From contig JAUHZL010000173.1 in the NCBI GenBank assembly GCA_030425945.1, positions 1 through 6,666 of the forward strand: DNA of 6,666 nucleotides, given 5' to 3'. Position 1 is the stretch's first letter. Each line of letters begins with the position of its first letter. Of the stretch, positions 1 to 5,650 are shown one piece after another. The stretch is from Alphaproteobacteria bacterium. Its GTDB lineage: Bacteria; Pseudomonadota; Alphaproteobacteria; Rhodobacterales; Rhodobacteraceae. The notes under the pieces are model-generated. The model made no database searches. It saw only the letters and a program-made list of their open reading frames with translations, and was not told the origin of the DNA. Position numbers and translations under genes: made by a program.

Positions 1-197
1 AGACCCCGATCGAGCGGGCCGAGTCGATCGAGCAGATGCGCCTGATCGAGCACGGGCGCCGCCTCTACTCGGTGCCGGTGGGCGAGTCGCTGCCCTCCGT
101 CAACGAGCCGCACGAGGCGGAGATCGTGCTCGAACGGATCGAGACCGACCCGGTTCAGGCGGGCCTTCTGGCCCGTGTGCTGGCCGGCGGGCTCTGA
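1..197 (+). CDS. KdsB-like CMP-ulosonate cytidylyltransferase, C-terminal fragment
   Basis: The gene enters from outside the window; the first whole codon is at base 3 and TGA is at 195-197, leaving 64 residues. The visible part begins with TPIERAESIEQMRLIEHGRR, which matches the SPLEQIESLEQLRxLxxG segment near the end of 3-deoxy-manno-octulosonate cytidylyltransferase (KdsB). About 20 residues later SVNEP stands where KdsB has GVDTP. NeuA-type sialate synthetases do not carry the first segment, so KdsB is the better fit. KdsB couples CTP to Kdo in the cytoplasm, giving CMP-Kdo for glycan assembly. The Asp of VDTP, a probable metal ligand in KdsB, is Asn here, which may signal a changed substrate or a relaxed subfamily. 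The KdsC-like gene follows after 4 bases, so the two are almost certainly co-transcribed. The catalytic N-terminal region cannot be seen. Confidence 0.75.
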   Translation, partial: TPIERAESIEQMRLIEHGRRLYSVPVGESLPSVNEPHEAEIVLERIETDPVQAGLLARVLAGGL

Positions 198-201
198 GCC
201 G

Positions 202-720
202 ATGAGCCACGAGCCGCCCTTCGTCACGCCCTGTCCCGAGCTGGCGCGGGTGAAGCTCCTGTGCTGCGACATCGACGGCGTGCTGACGGATGGCGGCCTC
301 TACTATGCCGACGACGGCACGCGGTTTGCCCGGTTTCACGTGCTGGACGGGATGGGTCTGAAGCGCGTGCAGGCGGCAGGCGTGAAGCTGGCCTTCATCA
401 GCCAGAGCCGCACACGCTACATCGAGACCCGCGCGCGCGACCTTGGCGTCGATTTCTGCCACACGGGGATCGAGGACAAGTCCGTCACCCTCGGGGCGAT
501 CCTGAACGACCTCGGCCTGGGCTTCGCGGATGCCGCGCATATCGCGGACGACGTCAACGACCTGAGCCTGCTGCGCGCAGTGGGCATGCCTGTGACGGTG
601 CCCGATGGCCGTCCGGAGGTGAAGGAGGTCTGCCGCTTCCAGACGCGTGCACGTGGTGGAAATGGTGCCGTGCGGGAACTGTGCGAGGCGATCCTGGCTT
701 CGCAGTCCGCCGCTGGGTGA
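202..720 (+). CDS. KdsC-like HAD phosphatase (ulosonate-8-phosphate phosphatase family)
   Basis: A 172-residue protein of usual KdsC length. KdsC removes phosphate from Kdo-8-phosphate before CMP activation, in the cytoplasm. HAD motif I is DIDGVLTDG (nucleophile D23, acid/base D25), followed by a KdsC-type HVLDGMGLK stretch near residues 46-54. Motif II is ISQS (S67) where KdsC usually has ITGRS. K93 is the motif III lysine, and motif IV is ADDVNDL (D116, D117, D120). The GGNGAVRE end (from about residue 152) is the conserved KdsC tail. It has no cap domain, as expected for this tetrameric family. ATG at 202 was chosen because it lies 4 bases after the previous stop and just before the conserved core; a GTG at 175 would overlap the previous gene. 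The ribosome site is weak, which fits coupled translation. The changed motif II leaves room for a related sugar-acid phosphate as substrate. Confidence 0.88.
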   Translation: MSHEPPFVTPCPELARVKLLCCDIDGVLTDGGLYYADDGTRFARFHVLDGMGLKRVQAAGVKLAFISQSRTRYIETRARDLGVDFCHTGIEDKSVTLGAILNDLGLGFADAAHIADDVNDLSLLRAVGMPVTVPDGRPEVKEVCRFQTRARGGNGAVRELCEAILASQSAAG

Positions 721-757
721 CGAAGGGGCAGGGCCGCACAGCGACCCCGCCGCCCGA

Positions 758-1534
758 TCATATCGTCATCGCCGAGAAGCCGCCGTCGACGGCGATTTCT
801 GCCCCGGTCACGAAGCCCGACGCATCCGACGCCAGCCAGATCAGGGCACCGGTCAACTCCTCCGGCTCGCCATAGCGCTTCATCGCCGTATGCCCGAGGA
901 TCGCGGCCTCGCGCTCGGGGGTGATGAAGTTCTTGCGGTTCCATTCGGTCGGGAAGAAGCCGGGACGGATCGCGTTCACGCGCACGCCGGTGGTGCCCCA
1001 TTCGCGGCCGAGGTTCTGGGTCAGGTTCTTGATCCCGGCCTTGGCCACCGAATAGGCGAAGGCCTTCGACAGGGGCGGGCCGGCACTGGCCGAGCTGATG
1101 TTGATGATGCTGCCCTTGCCGTGCTCGAGCATGTGCGCGCCGAACACCTGGCAGCCGAGGAAGGTCGCGTTGATCTGGCTGTCGAGCACCCGCTTCCAGT
1201 CGTCGAGCTCGATGTCGAGATAGGGCGTCGGGGCGTTGATCCCGGCGCCGTTGACGGCGATCGACACCGGCCCGAAGGCCTCGACGGCCTGCGCCAGCGC
1301 GGCCTGGAAGTCGGCCTTGCTGGTGGCGTCGAGGGCAATGCCGATGGCCGCGCCACCCGCCTCTGTGATCTGGGTGGCAACGGCTTCGGCCTTCTCGACA
1401 CGCAGGTCGGTGACGGCAACCTTGCAGCCCGCCCGCCCCAGCGCCCGGGCCATCTCGCCACAGAGATGGCCGCCCGCGCCGGTCAGGATCGCCGTGCGTC
1501 CGGCGATGCCGAACAGGTCTTCGACGTAGCTCAT
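758..1534 (-). CDS. Short-chain dehydrogenase/reductase, sugar-acid oxidoreductase type
   Basis: A 258-residue classical-size SDR and the last gene of the minus-strand operon. The dinucleotide loop is TGAGGHLCG (18-26). A Cys in this loop resembles SDRs annotated as mannonate or fructuronate oxidoreductases (TGGGGVLC pattern) rather than the common TGxxxGIG. D43 at the end of strand 2 favours NAD(H) over NADP(H). NGAG is at 95-98, and the catalytic set N122, S148, Y161, K165 is complete with the usual 13- and 4-residue spacing. The C-terminal VDGGF is typical. The start ATG overlaps the aldolase stop as ATGA, and GGAGG lies 7 bases upstream. Placed with an ulosonate synthase and a 2-keto acid aldolase, it probably oxidises or reduces a hydroxyl/keto position of a sugar acid or its precursor. 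The exact substrate cannot be read from sequence. It converges with the KdsC-like gene across 37 bases. Confidence 0.9.
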   Translation of the reverse strand: MSYVEDLFGIAGRTAILTGAGGHLCGEMARALGRAGCKVAVTDLRVEKAEAVATQITEAGGAAIGIALDATSKADFQAALAQAVEAFGPVSIAVNGAGINAPTPYLDIELDDWKRVLDSQINATFLGCQVFGAHMLEHGKGSIINISSASAGPPLSKAFAYSVAKAGIKNLTQNLGREWGTTGVRVNAIRPGFFPTEWNRKNFITPEREAAILGHTAMKRYGEPEELTGALIWLASDASGFVTGAEIAVDGGFSAMTI

Positions 1535-2325
1535 GCCTTGGCCTCCGCGATCACGCCGCGCATGGTCTCCGCCCATTTCCAGAGGATGAACAGGTCGCTG
1601 CCAAGGATGACGAAGGTGAAGCCCTGGTCAAAGGCGTCCTGCACGCGCTCCGGCGTCACGTCCGCGATCTGCGTGCAGCAGGACTTGCCGGCCCGCGCCG
1701 CGGCCTCGACGACCTTGCGGCCGGCCTCGCGCACCTTCGGGTGGTTCGTCTGGCCCGGCACCCCGAGCGACCCCGAGATGTCATAGGGTCCGACCATCAC
1801 GCCATCGACTTCCGGATAGGCCAGAAGCTTGTCGATGTTCTCGACCGCGGTGATCGATTCGATCTGGAGGATCAGCGTCGAGCTGTCGTTCCACTCGGTG
1901 ATGTAGCGGTCGAAATCGAAGCCGTAGCCATGGGCGCGGTTCACGCCGTAGCTGCGGCGCCCGACGGGCGGGAACTTCATCGCGGCGATCAGCGCCTCGA
2001 CCTGCTCGGGCGTCTCGACCATCTGGATGAACATGCCGTCCGCCCCGGCTTCCAGCAGCGGCTTCACGATGTCGTTCGTGTGGCTCACCGGACGCGGCAG
2101 GCAGCAGGCGCCCTCGGACTGGGCGGAGGTGATGATCGTCTTCGCCTCGGTCAGCGAGATCGTCGTGTGCTCCATGTCGATCGCGATGAAGTCGAACCCG
2201 GCTTTCGCGAAGGTCTCGGTGATCGCCGGATCGGTGTAGGACACCCAGCCGCCGAACACGCGCTCGCGGTTCTGCAGCTTGGTCTTGAGCGCCTTGCGGC
2301 GGGCAAGGGCGGCGTCGTAGCTCAT
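1531..2325 (-). CDS. HpcH/HpaI-family (class II) 2-keto-3-deoxy acid aldolase
   Basis: A 264-residue protein of normal family length, expected to fold as a single TIM barrel. The family uses a divalent metal to cleave or form 2-keto-3-deoxy acids from pyruvate and an aldehyde; members include HpaI, GarL and YfaU. All key residues are visible: IDMEH with H53 (general base), R78 (pyruvate carboxylate), E156 in LQIES and D182 in VGPYDIS (metal ligands), plus the FPPVGRRSYG segment near 118-127. It should therefore be active. The start ATG overlaps the stop of the CBS gene by 4 bases, with GGAGGG 6 bases upstream inside that gene. An aldolase of this kind is not part of normal Kdo synthesis, so it may supply a precursor, recycle excess 3-deoxy sugar acid, or build an unusual sugar chain. 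The true aldehyde partner is unknown. Confidence 0.88.
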   Translation of the reverse strand: MSYDAALARRKALKTKLQNRERVFGGWVSYTDPAITETFAKAGFDFIAIDMEHTTISLTEAKTIITSAQSEGACCLPRPVSHTNDIVKPLLEAGADGMFIQMVETPEQVEALIAAMKFPPVGRRSYGVNRAHGYGFDFDRYITEWNDSSTLILQIESITAVENIDKLLAYPEVDGVMVGPYDISGSLGVPGQTNHPKVREAGRKVVEAAARAGKSCCTQIADVTPERVQDAFDQGFTFVILGSDLFILWKWAETMRGVIAEAKA

Positions 2326-2747
2326 GCGCGTCCCTCCATCAGGGCCTTCACCACCGGGTGCAGGTGGACGAGGCCCACCAGCGTGCCGTTCGCGTCCACG
2401 ACGGGCAGATCCCACACGCGCTTCGCTTCCATCAGCGCAACCGCGTCCGCGAGGCCCGAGTCGTGACGGACGCTGACCGGGTTCTGGGTCATGTGATCCG
2501 CCACGTCGTCCGCGAAGAAGGCGGCAAAGGGCTTCTGGACCTTCAGCAGCTTGCGCCGCACGTCGCCGTCGGTGAGGACGCCGACCAGCTTCCCGTCGCC
2601 GTCGACCACGGTGACGATGCCGAGCTTCGCGGCCGCCATCGCGTCGAGCGCTTCCTTGAACAGCGTTGTGCCGGGCAGGGCCGGGAACGACCCCATCGGC
2701 AGCATGACCTTGGAGAGGGCGGGGAGATCAGTCGCGGGGGTGGACAT
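2322..2747 (-). CDS. Stand-alone KdsD-type CBS-pair protein without the SIS isomerase domain
   Basis: A 141-residue soluble protein made only of two CBS motifs. The first carries GVLTDGDVRRKLL and the second ends LVGLVHLHPVVKAL. These correspond closely to the GIFTDGDLRR and LLGVLHMHDLL of the C-terminal half of KdsD/GutQ arabinose-5-phosphate isomerases. Those enzymes have about 320-340 residues with an N-terminal SIS catalytic domain; nothing of that domain is present here, and the kdsA-like gene overlaps the start. ATG at 2747 follows GGAGA by 8 bases. It has no catalytic residues, so the likely role is regulatory: CBS pairs bind nucleotides, and this one may sense CMP-sugar or adenylates and control a partner enzyme of the operon. 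That role is inference. It could also be a relic of a degraded KdsD, but the intact frame, good ribosome site and ATGA coupling argue for a working gene. Confidence 0.88.
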   Translation of the reverse strand: MSTPATDLPALSKVMLPMGSFPALPGTTLFKEALDAMAAAKLGIVTVVDGDGKLVGVLTDGDVRRKLLKVQKPFAAFFADDVADHMTQNPVSVRHDSGLADAVALMEAKRVWDLPVVDANGTLVGLVHLHPVVKALMEGRA

Positions 2748-3621
2748 GGTCGTCGTCTCCGTATTTGGCGAGGAGCTCCTGCCGGAACAGGTGGGTGTCG
2801 CGCGCCTGCGACAGCACGAACTCGAGATACTGGATGTCCAGCACCGTGTTCGGATCCGACAGCGCGCTGTCGGGATCGTCGTGGGTCTCGCAGAACAGCG
2901 CGTCGATTCCCGCCGAGCAGGCCGCGCGCACCAGCGCCGGGATGAACTCGCGCTGACCGCCCGAGATGTTGCCCATCGAGGTCGGCATCTGGATCGAATG
3001 GCTGGCATCGAAGCAGACCGGCATGCCGGTTGTCTGGGCCATGATCGGGAAGCAGGTCATGTCGTTGACCAGCATGGAGTAGCCGAAGAACGTGCCGCGG
3101 TCGGTCAGAAGCACCTCGTCGCAGCCGAAGGCGGCCAGCTTGCGGACCGAGTTCTTCATGTTCCACGGGGACATGAACTGCCCCTTCTTCAGGTGCACCG
3201 GCCGCCCGGCCGAGGCCGCGGCCCGCAGGATCGAGGTCTGGCGACAGAGATAGGCGGGAACCTGCACGAAATCGACGACTTCGCCGGTCGCGTGGCCCCA
3301 TTCCGGGACGGAGAAGTCCGAGGTCACGGGAACACCGAAGGTCTCGCGGACCTCCTGCAGGATGCGCAGGCCTTCCTCGATGCCGACACCGTGGAAGCTG
3401 TTGACCGAGGACCGGCAGTCCTTGTCGTAGCAGGCCTTGAAGATCAGCGGCACGCCGAGCTTGTCGCAGATGCCCTTCACCCGCTCCGCCATCATCAGCG
3501 TGTGGTCGCGGGACTCGATGGCACAGGGACCGCCGATATAGGCGAGCGGGTTGCCACCCCCGATCCTGACCGGCGTCACGTCGCCGTAGCCAACGGTGAT
3601 TTCCTTAGTCGTGTAAGCCAC
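2728..3621 (-). CDS. kdsA: KdsA-family 3-deoxy-ulosonate-phosphate synthase, divergent
   Basis: A 297-residue TIM-barrel synthase, slightly longer than E. coli KdsA. KdsA condenses PEP with D-arabinose-5-phosphate to give Kdo-8-phosphate. Family features visible are GGPCAIES (30-37), FKACYDKDCRSS (61-72), QVPAYLCRQT (120-129), KKGQF (145-149), DRGTFFGY (174-181), FDASHSIQ (204-211), GGQREF (221-226) and ETHDDPDSALSD (245-256). C33, H208, E245 and D256 form the metal site of the metal-dependent class. Deviations cluster where the aldose phosphate sits: KANRS is KDCRS (67-71), TDVHE is SDFSV (101-105), and RGPG is HGVG (77-80). The PEP side is kept. Start is GTG at 3621 with GGAAGG 6 bases upstream; no in-frame ATG precedes it. 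It heads the four-gene operon. It may be a second KdsA-like enzyme with another aldose phosphate; a housekeeping Kdo role is possible but less likely. Confidence 0.88.
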   Translation of the reverse strand: MAYTTKEITVGYGDVTPVRIGGGNPLAYIGGPCAIESRDHTLMMAERVKGICDKLGVPLIFKACYDKDCRSSVNSFHGVGIEEGLRILQEVRETFGVPVTSDFSVPEWGHATGEVVDFVQVPAYLCRQTSILRAAASAGRPVHLKKGQFMSPWNMKNSVRKLAAFGCDEVLLTDRGTFFGYSMLVNDMTCFPIMAQTTGMPVCFDASHSIQMPTSMGNISGGQREFIPALVRAACSAGIDALFCETHDDPDSALSDPNTVLDIQYLEFVLSQARDTHLFRQELLAKYGDDDHVHPRD

Positions 3622-3624
3622 CTT

Positions 3625-3729
3625 CTACCTTCCGCATTCCCACTGATCCGGGCGTTTCTCTCCGCCGAAACGCGCATAGCGCGTTCTGGCGGCATCCTCC
3701 ACTGCTTTGCAGTACACATCTGCGGCCAT
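3625..3729 (-). CDS. Possible 34-residue small protein ahead of the kdsA-like gene
   Basis: A frame from ATG at 3729 to TAG at 3625-3627 encodes a charged 34-residue peptide rich in Arg, Lys, Asp and Glu, with two Cys, ending PDQWECGR. Its stop lies 3 bases before the GTG of the kdsA-like gene, and the ribosome site for that GTG lies inside its last codons, an arrangement that could allow coupling. Against it, there is no ribosome site before the ATG, third-position GC is only about 60% whereas the neighbours are far higher, and it runs through the strong palindrome. I recognise no family. It could be a leader peptide, a small protein or a chance frame. Confidence 0.22.
   Translation of the reverse strand: MAADVYCKAVEDAARTRYARFGGEKRPDQWECGR
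3628..3633 (-). promoter_or_regulatory. Ribosome binding site supporting the GTG start of the kdsA-like gene
   Basis: On the minus strand GGAAGG lies 6 bases before GTG at 3621. The nearest upstream ATG (3637-3635) is out of frame, so this site decides in favour of the GTG start. Confidence 0.55.
3662..3692. promoter_or_regulatory. Strong imperfect palindrome upstream of the kdsA-like operon
   Basis: A 31-base inverted repeat centred on 3677. The inner arms AACGCGC and GCGCGTT (3669-3675, 3679-3685) pair perfectly around a 3-base loop, and the outer arms CCGCC and GGCGG (3662-3666, 3688-3692) also pair. Two intervening positions form one mismatch and one wobble. This gives 12 Watson-Crick pairs. 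No U tract follows on either strand, so it does not look like an intrinsic terminator. It lies about 40-70 bases ahead of the GTG start, suited to an operator or an RNA hairpin in the operon leader. Function is inferred from structure and position only. Confidence 0.45.
3701..3713. repeat. Short palindrome ACTGC-TTT-GCAGT
   Basis: Perfect 5-base arms around 3 bases. It overlaps the putative -10 of the minus-strand promoter and would be well placed for a repressor, but a 5-base arm could be chance. Confidence 0.25.
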
Positions 3730-3741
3730 CACGATTGGCAA
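3711..3741 (-). promoter_or_regulatory. Possible sigma70-like promoter for the kdsA-like operon
   Basis: Reading the minus strand, TTGCCA (3741-3736, five of six matches to TTGACA) is followed after 19 bases by TGTACT (3716-3711, four of six to TATAAT). The spacing is longer than the usual 17, so this is weak. If used, transcription would start near 3704, and the strong palindrome would fall inside an untranslated leader of about 83 bases. Confidence 0.2.
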
Positions 3742-3747
3742 GGTGAC

Positions 3748-3810
3748 ATGAGGACCCGAGTCTTGCCGCTCGACATTTCCGTGCATCTGCGGCAGCACCG
3801 AAACCCATGA
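3748..3810 (+). CDS. Possible 20-residue leader peptide overlapping the acyltransferase start
   Basis: ATG at 3748 opens a 20-residue frame (MRTRVLPLDISVHLRQHRNP) whose TGA at 3808-3810 overlaps the acyltransferase ATG at 3807 as ATGA. AAGGTG lies just upstream (3740-3745), with a rather short spacer. Because the acyltransferase has no clear ribosome site of its own, translation through this frame could deliver ribosomes to it by termination and restart. A frame this short may also be chance. Confidence 0.25.
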   Translation: MRTRVLPLDISVHLRQHRNP

Positions 3811-4676
3811 CGCCCATCGCACGCTTCGGACACCTCCTTGCCTTTGCGCCTATCGGCGGTTTCCTCGCCCTCGCGCGGCGGGTGCCTTACGAGCGGCGGT
3901 CGCGGCTCGGGCGGGCTTTCGGGCGGACGGCCTTCGCCCTCGTGCCGTCGTTCCGCCGCCGCATCCTGACGAACCTCGCCCTGATCTTCCCCGACATGCC
4001 GGAGCCGGAGCGCCGGGCGCTGGCCCGCCGCAGCGCTGCCAGCATCGCCGCCACGCTGACCGAGATTCTCTTCAACGAGGACCAGGCGAAGCACCATGTG
4101 CCGTTCGATCTGTCCGGTCCCGGTCTCGACGCCATCCGGGCGTCCGAGGCCGCCGGTAAGGGAGCCGTGATCGTCAGCGGCCATTTCGGGCAGTGGGACG
4201 CGGTGCGGCACGCGTTGAAGGAAGCCGGGCTCGAGACAGGGGCGATCTACCGGCCCAACAACAACCCATATTACGAGCCGCATTTCCTGCGCGGGATCGA
4301 AGCGGCCGGGCAGCCGATCTTCCCGCGTGGCTCGGACGGGTTGAAGGCGATGCTGCGGCATCTCAAGCGTGGTGGCCGGGTCGCGATTCTCGCGGATCAG
4401 CATTTCGACGAGGGCGTGCAGCTGCCGCTGCTGGGGCGTCCGTCCTGGACCACCCTGTCGCCCGCGCAGATGGCGCTGCGCAACGAGGTGCCGCTGGTGC
4501 CTGTCTGGGGCGTGCGGGACGATGCCCGTGGCCGCGTGTCCGTGATCTTCGATGCCCCGATCGATCCGGGCACACCTGAGGAGATGATGACCGCCTTCAA
4601 CGCCCGGCTCGGCGCGCAGATCCTCGCCCATCCGGAGCAATGGCACTGGGCCCACCGGCGCTGGAAGCGCGGCTAG
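3807..4676 (+). CDS. LpxL/HtrB-family lipid A late acyltransferase (lysophospholipid acyltransferase superfamily)
   Basis: A 289-residue enzyme of typical family length. LpxL-type proteins transfer an acyl chain from acyl-ACP to a lipid A precursor at the inner face of the cytoplasmic membrane. The HX4D/E catalytic motif is SGHFGQWD (H126, D131). Later family segments are YRPNNNPYY (148-156), ILADQHFDEG in the middle third, and PEQWHWAHRRWK at the end. The N-terminal 25 residues are hydrophobic and likely anchor it to the membrane. ATG at 3807 is the only usable start: an in-frame stop lies at 3744-3746 with no ATG or GTG between. No good ribosome site is visible. In E. coli, LpxL acts after Kdo is attached, so a neighbouring ulosonate operon is meaningful context. 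Members acting on ornithine lipids or other acceptors exist, so the acceptor is not fixed by sequence. Confidence 0.88.
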   Translation: MTPIARFGHLLAFAPIGGFLALARRVPYERRSRLGRAFGRTAFALVPSFRRRILTNLALIFPDMPEPERRALARRSAASIAATLTEILFNEDQAKHHVPFDLSGPGLDAIRASEAAGKGAVIVSGHFGQWDAVRHALKEAGLETGAIYRPNNNPYYEPHFLRGIEAAGQPIFPRGSDGLKAMLRHLKRGGRVAILADQHFDEGVQLPLLGRPSWTTLSPAQMALRNEVPLVPVWGVRDDARGRVSVIFDAPIDPGTPEEMMTAFNARLGAQILAHPEQWHWAHRRWKRG

Positions 4677-4684
4677 GCAAGCGG

Positions 4685-5650
4685 TCACGGACCCCGGCGC
4701 GACCGTTCGAGGAGGGCCGCGATCCGGGGTACGAAAGCGGCCCCCGGCCAGGCCCGGGTCCGCAGCACCGGGGTGTTCTCGGAGGCATCCGTGCGGCCCT
4801 CACGGAACACGATGTAGAGCCCGCTGGCGATCACGATGCTCACGCCGACCGCCGTGGCCGTGTCCAGCGACTCGCCGAAGAACAGCGCGCCGAAGATCAC
4901 GGCCCAGATGATCTGGGAGTACTGCATCGGGGCAACCACCGCCGCCTCGGCCTGCCGGTAGGCGAAGATCAGGCACAGCATCGCGAGGAACGCCAGTACC
5001 GACATCGCCGCGAAGCCGCCGAGGTGCAGCAGCGGCACCGGCTTGTAGACGAACGGCAAAAGCGCGCCCATCAGCACGAAATTGGTCAGCAGCGGATAGA
5101 TCAGCAGCACCGCCGACCGCTCGTCCCGTCCGATCTTTCGGACCACGACGGAACTCAGCGCGCCGAACACGGCGCAACCGAGCGCGGCCAGGTGCCCGAG
5201 CCCCAGCGCCGCCTCGCCCGGACGCAGCACGATCACCACGCCGATCAGGCCGACGATCACGGCAGCCCAGCGGCGCAGCCGCACGGTCTCGCCCAGGACC
5301 GGGATCGCCAGCACGGTGATCAGCAGGGGCGAGGAGAACAGGATCGCGTAGGTCTGCGCCATCGGCAGCACGGAGAAGGCGTAGAAGGCCGACAGGCTGG
5401 CCATCACCCCAGACCCGGTCCGCAGCGCGGTCCACCACGGGTGAACCGGGCGCAGGTTGCCGTCGTCGCGCTCGCCGATCATCTTCAGCGACAGCAGCGG
5501 GAAGCTGAACATGACGCTGAAGAAGATGATCTGGAACGGCGCGTAGATGCCGCCCAGCGACTTGACGATCACGTCATGCGTGGAAAAGAGCGCAAAGCTC
5601 AGAAGCGCCAGAAGCGCGCCTTTGAGCGGGGCTGAGGGAGTCGCCGTCAT
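4685..5650 (-). CDS. DMT-superfamily EamA transporter
   Basis: A 321-residue integral membrane protein with about ten hydrophobic helices in two EamA halves of five, the standard DMT layout. The first half runs to about residue 140 and the second to about 275. Each half has the typical acidic-glycine turn before its last helix: VLGETVRLRRW in the first and FFGESLD in the second. A polar tail of roughly 40 residues follows. Members export or import small metabolites such as amino acids, nucleosides or drugs; the substrate cannot be predicted. ATG at 5650 was chosen because it directly precedes the first hydrophobic stretch; a GTG at 5689 would add 13 polar residues. Neither start has a convincing ribosome site. 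It converges on the acyltransferase with only 8 bases between stops, and lies downstream of leuB behind a terminator, so it probably has its own promoter. Confidence 0.87.
   Translation of the reverse strand: MTATPSAPLKGALLALLSFALFSTHDVIVKSLGGIYAPFQIIFFSVMFSFPLLSLKMIGERDDGNLRPVHPWWTALRTGSGVMASLSAFYAFSVLPMAQTYAILFSSPLLITVLAIPVLGETVRLRRWAAVIVGLIGVVIVLRPGEAALGLGHLAALGCAVFGALSSVVVRKIGRDERSAVLLIYPLLTNFVLMGALLPFVYKPVPLLHLGGFAAMSVLAFLAMLCLIFAYRQAEAAVVAPMQYSQIIWAVIFGALFFGESLDTATAVGVSIVIASGLYIVFREGRTDASENTPVLRTRAWPGAAFVPRIAALLERSRRGP

Noticed and set aside
190..200. Small palindrome GGCTC-T-GAGCC across the KdsB-like stop codon.
   Set aside because: A one-base loop cannot form a normal hairpin and there is no T run; not a terminator.
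647..1786. Long open frames on the plus strand opposite the SDR and aldolase genes, and similar ones opposite other genes.
   Set aside because: They are low-complexity Arg, Gly, Ala and His-rich translations typical of antisense frames in GC-rich DNA. The opposite strand has complete, motif-rich enzymes.
2748..3008. An upstream extension of the CBS protein to position 3008.
   Set aside because: It would run through the kdsA-like gene out of frame and encode Arg/Ser-rich noise; conserved CBS sequence and a ribosome site begin at 2747.
4677..4684. A terminator between the acyltransferase and the transporter.
   Set aside because: The gap is only 8 bases and holds no hairpin.
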